64,000 bases of DNA from Ursus arctos (GCF_023065955.2 NW_026623008.1:18968001-19032000); one strand, 5' to 3'; counted from the first letter of the stretch, positions 1-13,340 are shown. Made by a program: numbers and translations. Notes: generated by a model from the sequence alone, not told the origin.

Positions 1-154
1 ATAGGAGACCCCAGAGGGTTTAAACCACAGCACAAGGGCCGATATGGAGCAAACACTGGCACCCAGAAGGGAAGACAGTTAAAACTTCCTTATATCGCCT
101 TTGGCCCTGGGGAAAGGGGGAAATAAAATTTCCTTTAAGAATTCATAATTTGCA

Positions 155-343
155 GGGCGCCTGGGTGGCTCAGTCAGTTAAGCGTCTGCCTTCAGCTCAG
201 GTCATGAACCCAGGATCTTGGGATGGGTAGAGCCCCGCTTGCATCAGGCTCCCTGCTCAGCGGGGAGCCTGCTGCTCCCTCTGCTGTTCCCCCTGCTTGT
301 GCCCGCCCCCGTCAAATAAATGAATAAAATCTTTAAAAAAAAA
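155..343 (+). mobile_element. SINEC (tRNA-Lys CAN-SINE)
   Basis: The head GGGCGCCTGGGTGGCTCAG, a CT-rich body and an AATAAA-rich A-tail show a full-length carnivoran tRNA-Lys SINE. It is flanked by a perfect 16-bp target-site duplication, AAGAATTCATAATTTG, at 137-152 and 344-359, so the insertion is fairly young. Confidence 0.95.
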
Positions 344-429
344 AAGAATTCATAATTTGTAAGCCAGCTCCCTCATGAAATCTGAAGTCAAATCACAGTA
401 TTTATGTGATCCTAAAATCCTTAGGCAAA

Positions 430-1700
430 GAATTTAATTTAAAGTGGTGTGGGTTGGTTACCAGCTACCAGTTACCAGCACATTACTGACCGAAAGGAAT
501 GCAAATTGTCTTTGGAGGAACTTGATGTCAACACAGGCCTCAAATAATTCCTATGAATTTCTAGGCAATGTGAGCAGCTCACGGTAGAAAAGAACACGCA
601 AGGTAACAAGGCACCGTGAGGGAGAACAGATAGAATTGAGAGACGGCGGAAACAGACCTTCAGAGATATTGGAATCGCCAGACACACAATACAAAATAAC
701 CTTAATGTGTTCAAAAACGAAAAGAGAAGCTTGATAGTATGTGGGAACTAGTAAACTTGGGGGAAAAAATACAATTTCCGAAAATGAAAAAATACGTTAA
801 TTGAAACTGAAAACTCAGCAGACTAGGCATTCGGTTAGAGTGGCCAACGCAGCAGTTGAAAGACACAGAGCCTATAACTACCTAAATGAACAGAGGCAAG
901 GGTTGGGATCGACCCCAAAATGTCTTTCAAACAATAGAGAGGGGGTAGCGCCTGGGTGGCTTAGTCGGTTGAGCACCCAACTCTTGGTTTCAGCAGTCCT
1001 GGGGGGTCCCGGGATCAAGCCCCGTCAGGCTCAGGCTCAGCAGGGAATCTGCTTGAGGTTCTCTCCCTCTGCCCCTCCCCCTGCTCACACACACTCTGTC
1101 AAATAAATAAACAAATCTTTTAAAAATTTTTTAGAAAAAAAAGAGAGGGAAAAAGTACAAAACTACAATGTGCATTACAAGATGAGGAATAAAAATAAAA
1201 TTAAATAAATAAAATAAATAAATAAATAAAAATAAATCTCAATGAACGAGTTCAGAGATAAAGGATGTCGGACAAAGGAACAACATCCAATGATGTTCTG
1301 TTTACAAAAGGCAGATCTACACATCAGAACACAGATTGACAAAGTCGGAGAAGAGAAATACTAGGCTAAATAAATAAACGCAAGTGATATTAAGGCAAAA
1401 AGCATCACTAGAGGTAAGGAGGAGCAAAACATAATAAAGTTCAGTTCCCCAGAGGGGGAGGCAGAGAACATTTCTAAATTGGTAGGCACCTAATAACATA
1501 GCCTCAAAACACTACAGAGAGAACTAGACAAAGCCATCATCCCATCATGGGCTATATTCACACACCAATCTCAGTAATTGATAGATAAGTAAACAAACAA
1601 AAATTCAGTAAGAACATGGGAGATTTGAACCGTATAATTAATAAGCTCTATATGTTCCAGTCATCTGCTCGTCTATCCCTCCTCCATACCTCATGGTCGT
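430..1700 (+). mobile_element. decayed L1/HAL1 LINE remnant
   Basis: A-rich sequence resembles the sense strand of L1/HAL1 open reading frames. One example is the stretch near 1520-1625, with AGAGAACTAGACAAAG followed by TCAGTAATTGATAGATAAGT and GGGAGATTTGAAC. It has no intact frame and is interrupted by a SINE at 945-1142 and an (AAAT)n tract at 1197-1235. The family call rests on remembered L1 ORF2 sequence. Confidence 0.55.
945..1142 (+). mobile_element. SINEC, older copy
   Basis: GCGCCTGGGTGGCTTAGTCG head, diverged body and AAATAAATAAACAAATC tail. It sits inside the LINE remnant. An apparent 101-codon frame at 801-1106 runs across it and is not a gene. Confidence 0.9.
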
Positions 1701-1750
1701 AATTACTGCAGAATTGAACAAATTACAAGCCAGCTTGTACATCAGCCATA

Positions 1751-2870
1751 GCATACAGCAGGTACCTAATAGATGTCAGTGATAGCCGCACCAGAAACTC
1801 GCTATAGGACTTTACCAAGGATAGCCCCTTCCCCTCTGGGAGCTTCAGTTACCTCGTCTAAAAAGTGGCTATAGAATAAATTATTTTTCCAAGTTGCTTT
1901 GTAAACCAAATGAGAATAACGTATGTGATATTTCATAAACTGCAGGAACAAATATAAATGTAGGAATTCCTGCTCTTACCGGTTAACTGGAATTACAAAG
2001 CACCAAGCATCAAGGTAATAACTATCGGGGTGGGCAGCAGCGAGAAGAGCGGCGCTACGGGTGTCCAGGGAGTGCAGAGTAATGCCAGGCAGCCGCGTCG
2101 ACCCTGGGGCTATTGGAGCTTGGAAAAGAGAGTCCGGAGGTGAAGGCGAATCAGGAAGGCTTCTTGAGGGGTGAAGCCTGCCCTCTAGTGGACACGCCTG
2201 GGATACTCGGCTCAAACGCCAGGTGCCTTGCGCGGGTCTCTGGGAAACCCCTCCCCAGTCTGAGCCTTTACATGCCCTCGACCCAACCGACGGGCTTCCT
2301 GTAGACATTGGAGGGTAGAGTGGGACAATTTGGAAACAAAACTCTCACTGTGGCCTGTGTGTCACAGTGCCGAGCTCGCCTATCTCAGAGGCTTGTTGGG
2401 TCGTCTCTAAGAAGTAAGCCACTAACCACAGAGCCCACGGAGGGGGCTTGGCCTCGGCTCCTGACCACCAATCGCTTTCAGATCACTAGGGCCGGCAGGA
2501 ACGGCCTCTCCACCCGTGGCTGGACTTCAGGAGGCCGAGGGGAGCAGACCACTCAGGGTCTAGGGTCTTTATGGAGAAAAGATTTACTCCCACTCTTTCT
2601 GGAAGGCATTTAAAAATTATCAAGGCTCTGGAACTAGTCGGTGCTTAATATTTGTTTGCAGAGCAAATGGCGAAGGGAGCAGGTGGGAAAGGGTGTCTAA
2701 ATCTCAAACAGAGTAGAAAGCTGTGTCGGAAGAGCTGCTCAGAAGCCCCCTTCAGATGGCCTTGGGGTCTCTGGAGGGAAGCTGGAGACAGAGGCAAACT
2801 GTTCCTGGGGGCTGGTTCTGTTCCATGGGTAATTCGTCGCTGGTGCCACAGCTGAGTTCTCTGAAAGCAG
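1751..2870. other. intergenic, no gene seen
   Basis: The stretch becomes GC-richer after about 2030. Short open frames occur on both strands, but none has splice context or a recognisable product, and I see no named repeat. Confidence 0.5.
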
Positions 2871-3040
2871 ACCCAAGACAGAGTTTGGGCACAAGCCGTT
2901 TATTAGGGCAACAACCCCTATGAGAGAAGGGGCAGGACCCAGGCTGAGGCAGGGGAAGAAGTTGAACTATGACTCAGAGGACCTGGCCCACAGCTCTGGC
3001 GCGAGCACAGTCAGTCAGTTGGGGTCCTGCATCGGGCTGG

Positions 3041-3207
3041 AAAGGCCAGATCTTTGCACCCCACTTCCTCCCGTCAGCAGATCCAGGCTGCCCTAGGAAG
3101 GACATGACCCTGTATGAGGGAGTGCTCAGCAGGCGAGGCCCGCCCTCAAGGAGGTGACAGCTTAGGCAGAATGCCCTTGCCACACACGGGCAGCAAGCCC
3201 TTTCCTG
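3041..3207. repeat. diverged repeat, copy A of a pair (possible LTR fragment)
   Basis: This block and the one at 4006-4181 align along their length. Shared blocks are an AGATCTTT near the start, a GCTCAGCAG core, AGGAGGTGACA and CAGCAAGCC at the end. Spacing is about 970 bases and orientation is the same. They could be two LTRs of an old retroelement or two copies of another repeat family; I could not name it. Confidence 0.5.
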
Positions 3208-4005
3208 AAAGTCGGTGGCTTCCACAGACCACCCGAACTGCTTGAATCCGCTTCCCCACCAACATTCAAAGAGCAGCTCCTTCGGGAGTCCACGGACCAA
3301 GCAGTCCAAGGAGGAGAAACTTGGAAGAGGAATGTTAGTGGGACAAACCAGATCTCCCACCATGGCAGATGGTCCCGGGGCCACAACTGATACTCATTGT
3401 GTCCCTTCTCTATCCATTCTAGACTTCCCCCTACTGTCAGCTGCCACTTCTGTTGGCCTCAGCGCACCTGGTGGCATGAGCCAGCCCCACTTCCTCAAGG
3501 AGCCTGAGCCCCTGGTCACCAGGCCCTTCTCAGGCCAGGATTGCATTACCTGGCCATTTATAGTCACAACTGGGCCAGGGAGTACCAAGAAGCATCCAAG
3601 TAGATCACCTGGAATCGATTATCCCAATTGTGTAACAGCGGCTTTACTCCTCTTTATAAGCAGGGTCAACCCCCCCCCCAATGCCATGACCCCTTTTCTG
3701 CCCGCTCGTCCCTGGATACAAGGAGCTCAGAACACCCAGGAGGCAGACGTAGCTTATAATTCAATGCAACTCCTTTAGGCAAAGTGTGCCCTTCTTGAGG
3801 ACCAGGACCTCTTACCCCCCAGAGCCCAGAGTGGCAGGGCTGGGAAGAACAAGGTCTCCAAGAGTTGTTAGTAACCGTAAGTGGGGTCACTCCTTGGTTC
3901 CTGTACTCCTTATTCTTGCTATGGGGACACAGTGCCACATAACGTTCTGAGTTAGGTAAATGCTTTGGAATAAGTTTTGCCCATCGGTGTCCCACTTTGG
4001 GCCAA

Positions 4006-4181
4006 AAAGGCTAGATCTTTATACTCTTACCTGCCTCAATCGCCAGATGTGGGCCACCCTGGGAAGGGGGTGACCTTGGGTAAAGGGGCGCTCAGCAGCT
4101 GACACAGACCCTGAAGGAGGTGACAAGCACAGGCAGTTGGCTGACTGCCCTGCCCACCGATGGGGACAGCAAGCCATTCCT
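4006..4181. repeat. diverged repeat, copy B of a pair (possible LTR fragment)
   Basis: Same-orientation partner of 3041-3207. It shares AGATCTTT, CTCAGCAG, AGGAGGTGACA and CAGCAAGCC in the same order, with many substitutions and small gaps. Confidence 0.5.
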
Positions 4182-4519
4182 CGAGCGCGCATTGTGAGTA
4201 GAGGACCCAGATAAGCCACACACCGCCCCCCCCCCCCGCTTTCTCCCCCTGCTTCTTCATGGTCCGCAGATGGCCAGAATCGTTCTAAGAATCACATCCA
4301 GGCAGCTCATCTAGAGGAAAGGGCCCATTTCTTCCTGTGTCTCCCTGAGAGCAGGGAAACCTTCCCTCAGATCCTGCAGCACTCTCCCTCGCGTCTCACT
4401 GGCCGGAAAAGCCACCCCCCTGCTTTGGGGGCCTGAAGCTTGCATCACTCTGGTCCCAAGACCCTCAAGAGACCCTCTCGAGCCACTCCCCCCAACAGTC
4501 TCTCCATGGTTTCTTCAAA

Positions 4520-5440
4520 ATCCATTCACGAAACAAGTATATTGAGCACCCACTAAGCGCCAGGCACCGTGCCAGGCGCTCGGAATGTATCTGTGAACAA
4601 AACAAAGGCCCCCGCCCTCACTGAACTTACATTCTAGTGGGGGAGGCATATTTGAGCATAAAGAAAGAGTCGTTTAGTATGATAGAATGTGCTAAGTTAA
4701 AACAAACAAGAAGATGCAAAGAAAAAGCAGAGCGGGGCAGAACGTGTTGGGAATGCTGCAGAAAGACGCTGGCTGAGTTATTAAGTGAAGTGCTCACGGG
4801 AGATGTCGTTGGGGCAAGAGTTGAAGGAAGTCTTAAAGCCGGCGAAGGAGTTAGCAAAGCCGAGAGCGGAAGGAAAGGCATTCCAGACAGAGGGTCAAAG
4901 CCCTAAGTTAGACATGGCCGTGGGTTCAAGGAACAGGTCAGGAGGCCAGAGTACCTGGGGCAGGGTGAGGGGAAGGATAGCCAGAGGTGAGATCCGGGTC
5001 ATGAAAACCTTGCTAGCCTTTGAGCACTTTGGCTCTCACTCCAGCGAAAAGAGGAGGAGCCTTTTTCAGGAATTTGAGTGGAAAGGGACAAGGTGATTAA
5101 CTTCTACCTTGAAAGATTGATCTAGCTGCTGGGTGGGCTGAGGTTAGGAGGGAACCCTGGAGGCTATGGCAGCAATCCAGGCAAGAGAGGATGGCATTTG
5201 GCCCAAGGTGGTAGGAGTGGGGTGGGACAGAGGTGACCTAAATCAGGATGTGTTCTGAAGATAGAGGCAAATAGATGTGGCTGATGGATTAGATGTGGAA
5301 TGTAAAGGAAAGACTTGTGTCCAAGATGACTCCAAGCTCTTGGCCTGAGCGATTGGAAGGATGCTGAGATGGATCTGGAGGGATAAGAGATAGACCAGTA
5401 GTTTAGTTTCAGACATGCTGAATCGTGGGTTCCCAGGTAT
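4520..5440 (+). repeat. ancient interspersed repeat
   Basis: The start resembles the common mammalian motif of 'tattgagcacc(c/t)act..gccaggcac' followed by 'gaacaaaacaaaggc', 'ttacattctagtggggga' and, further on, 'gcagcaatccaggcaagaga', 'gatgactccaagctcttggcctgagc' and 'gtttcagacatgctgaa'. I recognise the sequence type as an old dispersed repeat but not the family name. It explains the short open frames here. Confidence 0.55.
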
Positions 5441-5449
5441 CAGCATCAA

Positions 5450-8000
5450 TTCAAAGTCAATGTTTAGTAATGCCTAACAGGTCTGATTTTTCCCATCCCC
5501 CTTCCTTGGAGGAAGACATACACTCTACACTAGCTATTTGCGGCAGTGCCCCAGGGTCCTGCCTTAAGGGAGCTGGCCTCCTACTCAGTGGGGACATCAG
5601 CTCTGTGAACTGGCTTGGGTGTGGACAATAGCTACAAAGCCAAGATGTTCCATTGTGACAACAATTCACATTAGGCTTCTAGCCACAAAATATGGAGGTT
5701 TTTCTGTTACATAACTCAAGGATATCTAATAAGCGGCTCATCTGTTTTATTCCCAGGACACTGATCAAAGCTCCCTGCAAGTGCGAACATACCAGTGATC
5801 ATCTCATCCTGCAGGGAAAGCGCTCACCTTGACTCTGGCGGTTCAGCCAAGTTCAGCTTGGCTTCTACTCCTTCAGGACCCCATCACCCCTAATGAAATC
5901 AGGGAGCCCATCCCAGCGGTACCTCTCCCAATATACCCAAACTGCAGAGGACAGCCGCCATAGAATTCTTCAAGGATACCGGCGTTGTTTTCACTTAACA
6001 CTTATCTTAACACCTCGGTGAAGAACTACCCTCTGAGCCTTCTTGGGGGACGTACTCAGTGGGATTAGGGAATATATGCAATTTCATGTGATAAAGCTCC
6101 AACATTCCTATCTTCTTAGACGTGAGACACGTTAACCAGAGAAATGCTGACATCTCAACCTCAGAGAATACGGGCCATGTTGAATACCAGTTTCGGTCGA
6201 CTAAACAAGCAATGTTAGAGCTACTTTCAGCTGCAAGAGATAACACATTAAATCTAGAATGTCTAGTAAGGGCATTCATATCAATAAAATCAGTCTGTTA
6301 TGTTCTTTCCTTCTTGACTCCCCACCAGACCTACTAAATGAGGTTCTCTGAGGGCAGAGGTCTGGCATCTGTCTTGTTAGCAAGTTCTGCAGGTAAATTT
6401 TATGTAGCCAATTGGAATCCACGAAGGAACAGCACTGGGGAACCACGGGTCGCATCCACTTTCTTCCTTTTAACGGATCAGAATCTGAGGTGCGAGAGAG
6501 AGCGACTTGCTGCAGACCAAGAGTGGGTTGGCCTCAAAGTCAGGACCAGAATTTGGTGTCCTGACTCCTTATGAGAACTGTGACTGCTCTTTCAAGTCAG
6601 CTATCCACAAACCTGGAGGCATTCGTTCAGCATTCCTGAGAAATCAGTGCGGAGGTGGGTTAGAATGGTAAAGCAAGAGAAGGCTGCTCATGGCCAATGC
6701 TACACGCACCGTGATGCAGGTGACCCTAGTTTTGGAGAGAAGGATGTTTCTTTCCGGTTTATGTTGATCATAAGTGACTGAAAAACCAACCCGGGAGGGT
6801 TAAGCCGAAAGGAAAGGTATTGGCTTCCCCAGCCATAGGGATCCCCACAGGTTTGTTTCAGACACAACCACATACAGAAGCCCCGCTCCTCAGGGTCGGT
6901 TTTCACTGGCTCTGACCCAGTGCTGCTCCTTCTCCGCTGACTCAGTCTTCGGGCAGGCTGGACCCTCTGGGCCTTCTCTGCCCAGCTTCTTGCATGGCAG
7001 GGAAGAGAGAGATTTGTCGCCGCAGTCTCAGCAAAAGTCCCCTTGGCTGTAATTGAGTTACATGTCCATCTTTAAATGAAGTCGTGGGGCCAGAAAACGC
7101 AATAGGCTTTTTGACCCAAACCTAGGTCAAGCACCCCACTCCGAGTCCAGTTACGCCACTGTGAGAGCACAGGTGGCCAAGGTCAGAGTAGGATGAGACA
7201 ATTACTGAAGGGCAAAAAGCACAGATGTTCACAGTGCTAGGAACCATGGAGAAGCTAACAATGACTGAAGGAGGGGCGATTATAATCCAGGGGTAACACT
7301 AAGGCGTTAGTTACAATATTATGGTGCTTTAGGGGTGATGGTCATAACACTCACCTTTGTGGGTATCTGCCCAGCTCTCAACCTCCACCTTCTCTGGGAA
7401 TTACCCTCCTCACATACAGAAAGGTTAGGTTCCCACCATCGGGTGTGTTCAATGTGACACAGCACCTTCCTGGCCATAGTTCAGTGCCCCCCGTAGAACT
7501 AGCTAGAGGGATCCATGCCCTTCAAAGGGGCCCCAGTATCAAAACTGCCCCAAAAGTCATTTATTAAAGCATCTCATACAAGCATCTCAGAACCATCCAG
7601 CGTAAGCTGTAATCCTCAACGTCTGCTCTCGTCCCTAACACCACTCAGCCCTGGGGAGACAAACGCTTCTCCACACCTCTTGCTCTATGTCCTTGAAACA
7701 AAAGACCACTGCATCCAAACACCATGAAGCTTTGCTCCGCTGCTGACATCACAGACAGCCACGGTTTGGGGCGTGGAGAAGACTGAGTGGTGAGGGAGCT
7801 TAGGTGAGACAAATGAATTCTCTTGTCGAATCCTTCCTCTCAGAGAGCAGGAATGCTGCAGCAAGAATGTACTATTTCCGCCAAGTGCTGAGCATCCATT
7901 CTCTTGCTCCACTTCAAGCTTTCCAACGTGTAGACGGTTTTTGCAATAGTAACATATGGTGGCTGAGGAATATCTTGCAATGTTAAACAATGTATTTTAC
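5450..8000. other. intergenic, nothing recognised
   Basis: No exon-like frame, CpG cluster, tandem repeat or identifiable transposon stood out on either strand over this 2.5 kb. Confidence 0.4.
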
Positions 8001-8010
8001 TCTTAAATTT

Positions 8011-8110
8011 GTTTTTTGTCCTTTTAAGTAAACTCTACATTTGGGGCTTGAACTCACAACCCTGAGATCAAGAGTCACGCGCTCTAATGACTGAGCCAGC
8101 CAGCATCCCT
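8011..8110 (-). mobile_element. SINEC fragment
   Basis: Reverse-strand SINE remnant: TTTTAAGTAAACTCTACAT, then GGGGCTTGAACTCACAACC, then CTGAGATCAAGAGTCACG and GACTGAGCCAGCCAGCATCCC. Internal and tail parts are reduced. Confidence 0.8.
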
Positions 8111-8199
8111 GAAACTTTTCATTATAGCAGCATACTTAGTAGTATTGCTCAAATCAAGGCAAGACAAATAGATTTTATGGACTAAAGATGGAATGATTT

Positions 8200-11100
8200 G
8201 TGAATTATGCATATCTTTATTTTCTTACTCATCCAGTATTGCTGGCCCTTGTCCAAAATACCTATATATGTTCAATAATAGTTAAATTCGGTCATGTTTG
8301 ATAGTTTTATGACTTTCTCTGTGTAAAAAAAAATCAAAACATATTTTCCAACATGTCACTATGAACGTATAGTTGTCAATATTGGCAGGAAGATAGATTT
8401 CTTGCCGCTGCATTCCATGAGAATCCCGTTTCTTGCCCATGTGTTCCCTACTGCACTAGGTCGGGATTGGATGGTTTTTGTTCCTGGTCCTGGATGTGGA
8501 GGCGCCTTGCAGAGGACAGCGGCGGGAGCTGGGGATGGTGGAGATGCTGATGAAGATGCGGCAGGGAGGCGGTGAGCACTGCAGCTGGGGCAGCTCTCCT
8601 TCCCCCACCTTCCCCAGTTCTCTGCCTCTGCGTGCAGAAGACTCCACCTCAAGTCTGGTGGGCAGCGGGTAGGGGGGAGCAGAGGAGCCCAGGACCGGAA
8701 GCCCCAGGTACCCAGGTACTGCTGTGGGGGTGGGGGGGGTGGGAGCTCTCTCTGCAGACCCCACTCTCCGGCTGCCAGCTGCGTGACCCCAGCTGTGTGA
8801 ATTAATTCTCCCGCCTGGGCCGCTCCCTCACCCCGCTCACATGGGGCTGCGTGAGAGGCAGGTGGCTACTGAGCAGAGCGCTGGGCACAGGGCGCCCTGT
8901 ATGTGGACTTGGCTTCCTCATTCTAACACCAGGCTATAGGCGCTTTGAGAGCAGAAATCCGATCTCTTATTCACCGCATTCGCTGGCAACACGGAGGTGC
9001 TCCACAAACAACATTTAACGACACCTTCCTCTCCACGCCCCAAGGTCCCCCCCTTCCCGCCGTGGGTGCGGGGTGTCGGCTCTGTCCTGAGGCCGCACCC
9101 CTTACCAGGAGAACGGGAGCCAGGCTATTGTTGTGGCTGAGATTCTTTCCTAAACGGAAGGCCCCGAATTACAGAATAGCTGCTCTAATCTCTGTGGGGG
9201 CGCACACGGCCAGCGGAGGGGCCCCTCCTGTGGTGCCCAGCCCCACTGAGGCCAGCGTGAGCCCCTCCTGCTCCCTGAGCCAGACCCCACTGGGAGCCCC
9301 ACCTCTCCTCTGAGCTGCCTTTTCTCAGGACCCCCACCACTTCACACATCTCCTCACAGAACTCCTCCCTTCTCTGCACCCCATCTTCCCTCTCAGCCCC
9401 CTTGAAACTCACCCTCCCTCTTCCTCTCCTCCTTCTCTCTCCCTCTGTCTCCGTCTCTCTCTCCCTCTCCTTCACTCTCTCCCCCCTCCCCCACACCCCA
9501 GCCCCTCCCTTCCCTAGCCTCTTGCCCTCACTGACACCCTGGCACTCCTGCTGTCTTTACGCCTGTAGCTCTCACCATCCCTCCCCCAACACCCCACCCC
9601 CCACCTCCCATCCCACCCAAGCCAGAAATCCCTTCCCCCTGCCCCCCCCCCTTCTCTGGCAGAACAAATGACCTCCGCTGTCCCCTGCTTTGTTGGCCTC
9701 TTTCACAGAAGCACTGCCCTGGCTGGAGTTGTGATCAGTCTGTCATGCCTCTGCCACACACACCCCCAAGCAGGCCGAGCTCCCTGAGAGCAGCAACTAT
9801 GTCTGACCTATCTGCTGACCTCACAGCACACAGCAGTGTCCAGAATGATTTGTTGACAGCAGCTGAGACTGTGGGGTTGGAGAAACGACTCAGGCTGGAG
9901 GTGTCCGGAAGGTGTCTGCGCTGGATGAGAGCTAAGAGGCAGATTCAGCTAGTATTTATGAGCAGCTTAAGGCACCAGAGGCTTTCTCAGTCGCCACAGC
10001 CGCTACTTCTCCATGCCGCTCAAGAGCTGGGTCTTACCATTCCCATTTTACACAGAAGGAAACTCAGAGAGGTTAAGCTCACGCTCCGGGCCACACAGCC
10101 AGCCAGTGGCTGCACCAGAGCCTCAGAGGCAGGGCTGAGGTGTGGGTGGCTGTGGTGAGGGGGCTGTAGCTGGCTGCTAAGGAAGGAAACAACGTGGGTC
10201 TGGGGTCTGAGGCTGGATCTGAAGGCCTCCCTGAGTCATCTCATTATTCCCGACACTGACCAGAGCAGCTCCCCCAGCAACCCCCCCCCGCCCCCACCTT
10301 CCCCCACTCTCTCCTGCGGAAGGAGCCAGTTCTGACTCAGACCCATTCCAAATCCATCATCAAGGTGATCCGGGAATGAGCTTGGGAAGAGGAAGGAAAC
10401 AGCTCTCAGATTTGGCCTCCCACTGGCCCAAGGTCCTGGCAGGACCGGAAGGAGCCACTTTAAGGATCTCCCTAGGGATCCATGACCAGAAAGACAGATG
10501 ATCCGTTCATGGTAAGTGTGACCAAGAGAGCGGCAGGGCAGGCAGCTGCAGTTCCACCTCACGATCTCCCCCTCCCGATGACTCTTGGTGGGGGGGGTTC
10601 TTTCACCCAGAAAGCCGAGCCGGTTTGACCTCTCCTCCATGAACGCGCTCTGCCAGCACGGTAGAGGGTCTGTGTCCATTGGCACCCTGGGACAGGGGAC
10701 TGTCACCCCTCATACTGGGAGCTCCTGAGAGCAAGGCTCCTTGACCACCCCCCCACCGTGGACTCCCGAAGGCAGAGCTGTGTCTCCCCTCTGACTGGGC
10801 GCTCTGAGGTCTGGAGCTGTCTTCCCCCCTCTGACTCTGACTGACTGACGGGGTGCTCCTGCCAGGAGGTGGGGTCATTTCTGGTCACCCTCGTCAGACC
10901 AGAGGCTGCCGCAGGTGCTTTACACTCTGAATCCCTTCTTTCCATCGCCCAGCATCTGTCTTGGACTCCAGAAAAGAGCTGAGAAGCCCACCCCCCACCT
11001 CCCACCCCTACTCTGCCTGCCCTTCCACCCAACCCGGATACTCCTTTAAGACCAAAGGGATGGGGGTTGTATCAAGTCAGACACAACAGCCCCATCCTCC

Positions 11101-11320
11101 CCCTCCTTCACAGGCCAGGTTTCCTGCCATTGACAGCATCCCAGCTGGGCCCTGCCCAGCCTCCACGCTTAACCCCTTCATGACCAGATCTCAGTGCCAG
11201 GGGCCTGCACCCCAACCTGCATCTATAAGATTAGGAGAATAAAAGTACCCCTTTCACTGGGTTGTTTTGAGGATTAAATGTGTTAGTCACAGAACACTGC
11301 CTAGCATACATTAATCCCCC
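8200..11320. other. intergenic, GC-rich with pyrimidine tract and a MIR piece
   Basis: About 9310-9660 is almost pure C/T on the plus strand, with long CCCTC and CTCTCT runs. A reversed MIR fragment at about 10035-10110 shows CATTTTACACAGAAGGAAAC and AGAGAGGTTAAGC. No conserved coding exon was recognised, and the 122-156 codon frames here look like GC-rich background. Confidence 0.45.
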
Positions 11321-11324
11321 AATA

Positions 11325-11420
11325 AAAGTTAGCTCCTAGTCTCATTGTGTGAGCTTGGATGGATCATTTCACATTTCTAAGCCTCAGTATTCTCAGCTGT
11401 TAAATGGGGAAGTAAAACAC
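11325..11420 (+). repeat. MIR fragment
   Basis: MIR-like string: a TGTGTGAGCTTGG core, then TTTCTAAGCCTCAGT and GTTAAATGGGGAAG, in the MIR consensus order. Confidence 0.7.
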
Positions 11421-12239
11421 ACTACTCCCCAAAGACTGTCTAGGGATGAATTGTGATCATGTAAATAAAAGTATTTTGCAAAGAAACATAACATAACAAT
11501 ACAATATGGAGCTATCATGGACCAATAAACAAAACAAAAGTAAAAACAAAAACAAAAAAACCTTCCTTTAACTAGGTGATAAAAATCTCTTACTGGCAAA
11601 TGGGCCTCCCGGTTTTTCAGACTTGTTACCTTATTTGAAAAGCAGAGGGTACAGCGGAAAGGGTGGTTTTGGAGTTGGGTTTCGGCAAGATCCCATTTCC
11701 TCATCCATCAAGTGGGGTGGTCACCCCCACTGGGCCCCCCTCTAGAGTTCTTAGGAGAGCCAAAGGAGATCCGAGAGCACAGGTGTGAATGTGCTTTGCA
11801 CACATTAACAGTTCTGCAAGGCAAGGAAAGGGGCCAGCTGGAGGGGGGCAGGGTGCCTTGGCAAAGGCATTGGTTTTTGAGCTCTGGGTGCTGCAGTTTA
11901 CTGGGGAGAGAGGGGGAGATCTCCTGGCACCAGCACTGTGGGGACAGGCTCCCCCTTGAGACACAAGATGTCAGCTCGAGAAGTCCCCAGTGGGGCAAAG
12001 CAGAAAAGAGGCCAAAGACACCAGCTTGGCCCTGGAATCATCCCTTCAACACCCTCTTCCCAGCCAATCCCATTGGCCATCAGAGGAGCTTGGGCAGAGT
12101 CACCTCCAATGGGCTCTGAAGTGACTGTCAAGCCCAGACTTGCTAGGACAGGCTCACCCTGCACGTCAGCAGCGCCAATGCCCCCACCCTTAGGCTGCAG
12201 ATTCCTGGCCTCACCCCTAGGGAGAGCAGGCCTGCCACC

Positions 12240-12264
12240 ATTCCCCCCCCCCCCCCCCCCCCCG
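12240..12264 (+). repeat. poly-C tract
   Basis: About 20 consecutive C residues follow CACCATT. Its length is likely to vary between individuals or to be mis-assembled. Confidence 0.9.
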
Positions 12265-12429
12265 TCAGGACAGGCCTAAACCTGCTACAGAGGGAGACAA
12301 ACACAGTCAGCTAGAACCCGGCTCTGCCTTCGCCTGCTAACCCAGAGACTCTGCCAAGGCCTAGCAGATGGGGCTGACCCGCATGCGTAGCCTGTCCCTA
12401 CCCCAGGCCTCTGGAGGAAGTTAGGGAAT

Positions 12430-12560
12430 CAGGAAACCTTGTTTGGGTCCTGGCTGTACCCCAAGCTCACTGTACCTCCATGCAAATCACTTAACCTGTC
12501 AGGGCCTGTGTGACCATCTGTAAAATAAAGGGTCTGGATCTGGTCCAAATGTCCTCACCA
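12430..12560 (+). repeat. MIR fragment
   Basis: TCCTGGCTGTACC, then GCAAATCACTTAACCTGTCA and CCATCTGTAAAATAAAG follow the MIR consensus order. Confidence 0.7.
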
Positions 12561-13296
12561 GTACTAAGACTGTGACCAGGAAGGAGTTAACTGGAGACCA
12601 GGCTCCAGGTCAGGAAGGCAAGGGTTAATCTGGGGGGGGGGTGGAGGCTCTCTCTCCTTTTCCTGTGGAGAGTGAGGTTTGGCTGCCACCAAAGTTACTT
12701 CCAGTCCTTGCTGTCCCTCCTGCCCTTGTCTGGTCCTGCCAACGGACCCCTGCAACGAGCTTCGGTGAGTGCACAGAGGTGAGGGCATCCTGAGCCCAGG
12801 GCTGGGGTGGGAAGGCACTCAGGGACCCAAGGGCAGGGAGACTGGCACCAAACCAGTGAACAAGTCCCCCCATCCCCCCAGCCCATGTCCAGAGCTGAAG
12901 CTGTGGGCAAAGTTCAGACCACTAACCACAGGACTGGAAGAAGATGGGCAAAAGGACGGAGGGCACAAGGATGTCTGGAGGCTTCTAGGGTGGAACGTCT
13001 GTGGTCAAGCATCAGGGCCAAACCAGGAGGCAGGGGAGAGACCGTGGATGGCAGGGTATTTTGGTCCCTGTGTTTAGGGACTTTTTATAGCCTTGCTGCT
13101 CAGGGCTGGGAAGAGGAGACAGAGATGGGAGGATACTCATAAGGTCAGACAAGCATGGTGCCCTCCTGGGACCTTGGAATCCGACCCATTGCCTGGTATA
13201 GTTCTTGAAAGCCAGGAGGGAGGGCGCTGCCAGGCTCTCCTTGACGCCTGGGCTCACAGTCACCAACTACCTATGGACTGACTTGACACTAGATAG

Positions 13297-13298
13297 CG

Positions 13299-13336
<38 letters not shown>
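13297..13336 (+). repeat. (GT)n microsatellite
   Basis: An uninterrupted run of about 18 GT units lies in the intergenic DNA upstream of FAM110D. Confidence 0.95.

Positions 13337-13340
<4 letters not shown>

Noticed and set aside
801..1106. 101-codon plus-strand frame
   Set aside because: It runs from a decayed LINE into a SINE.
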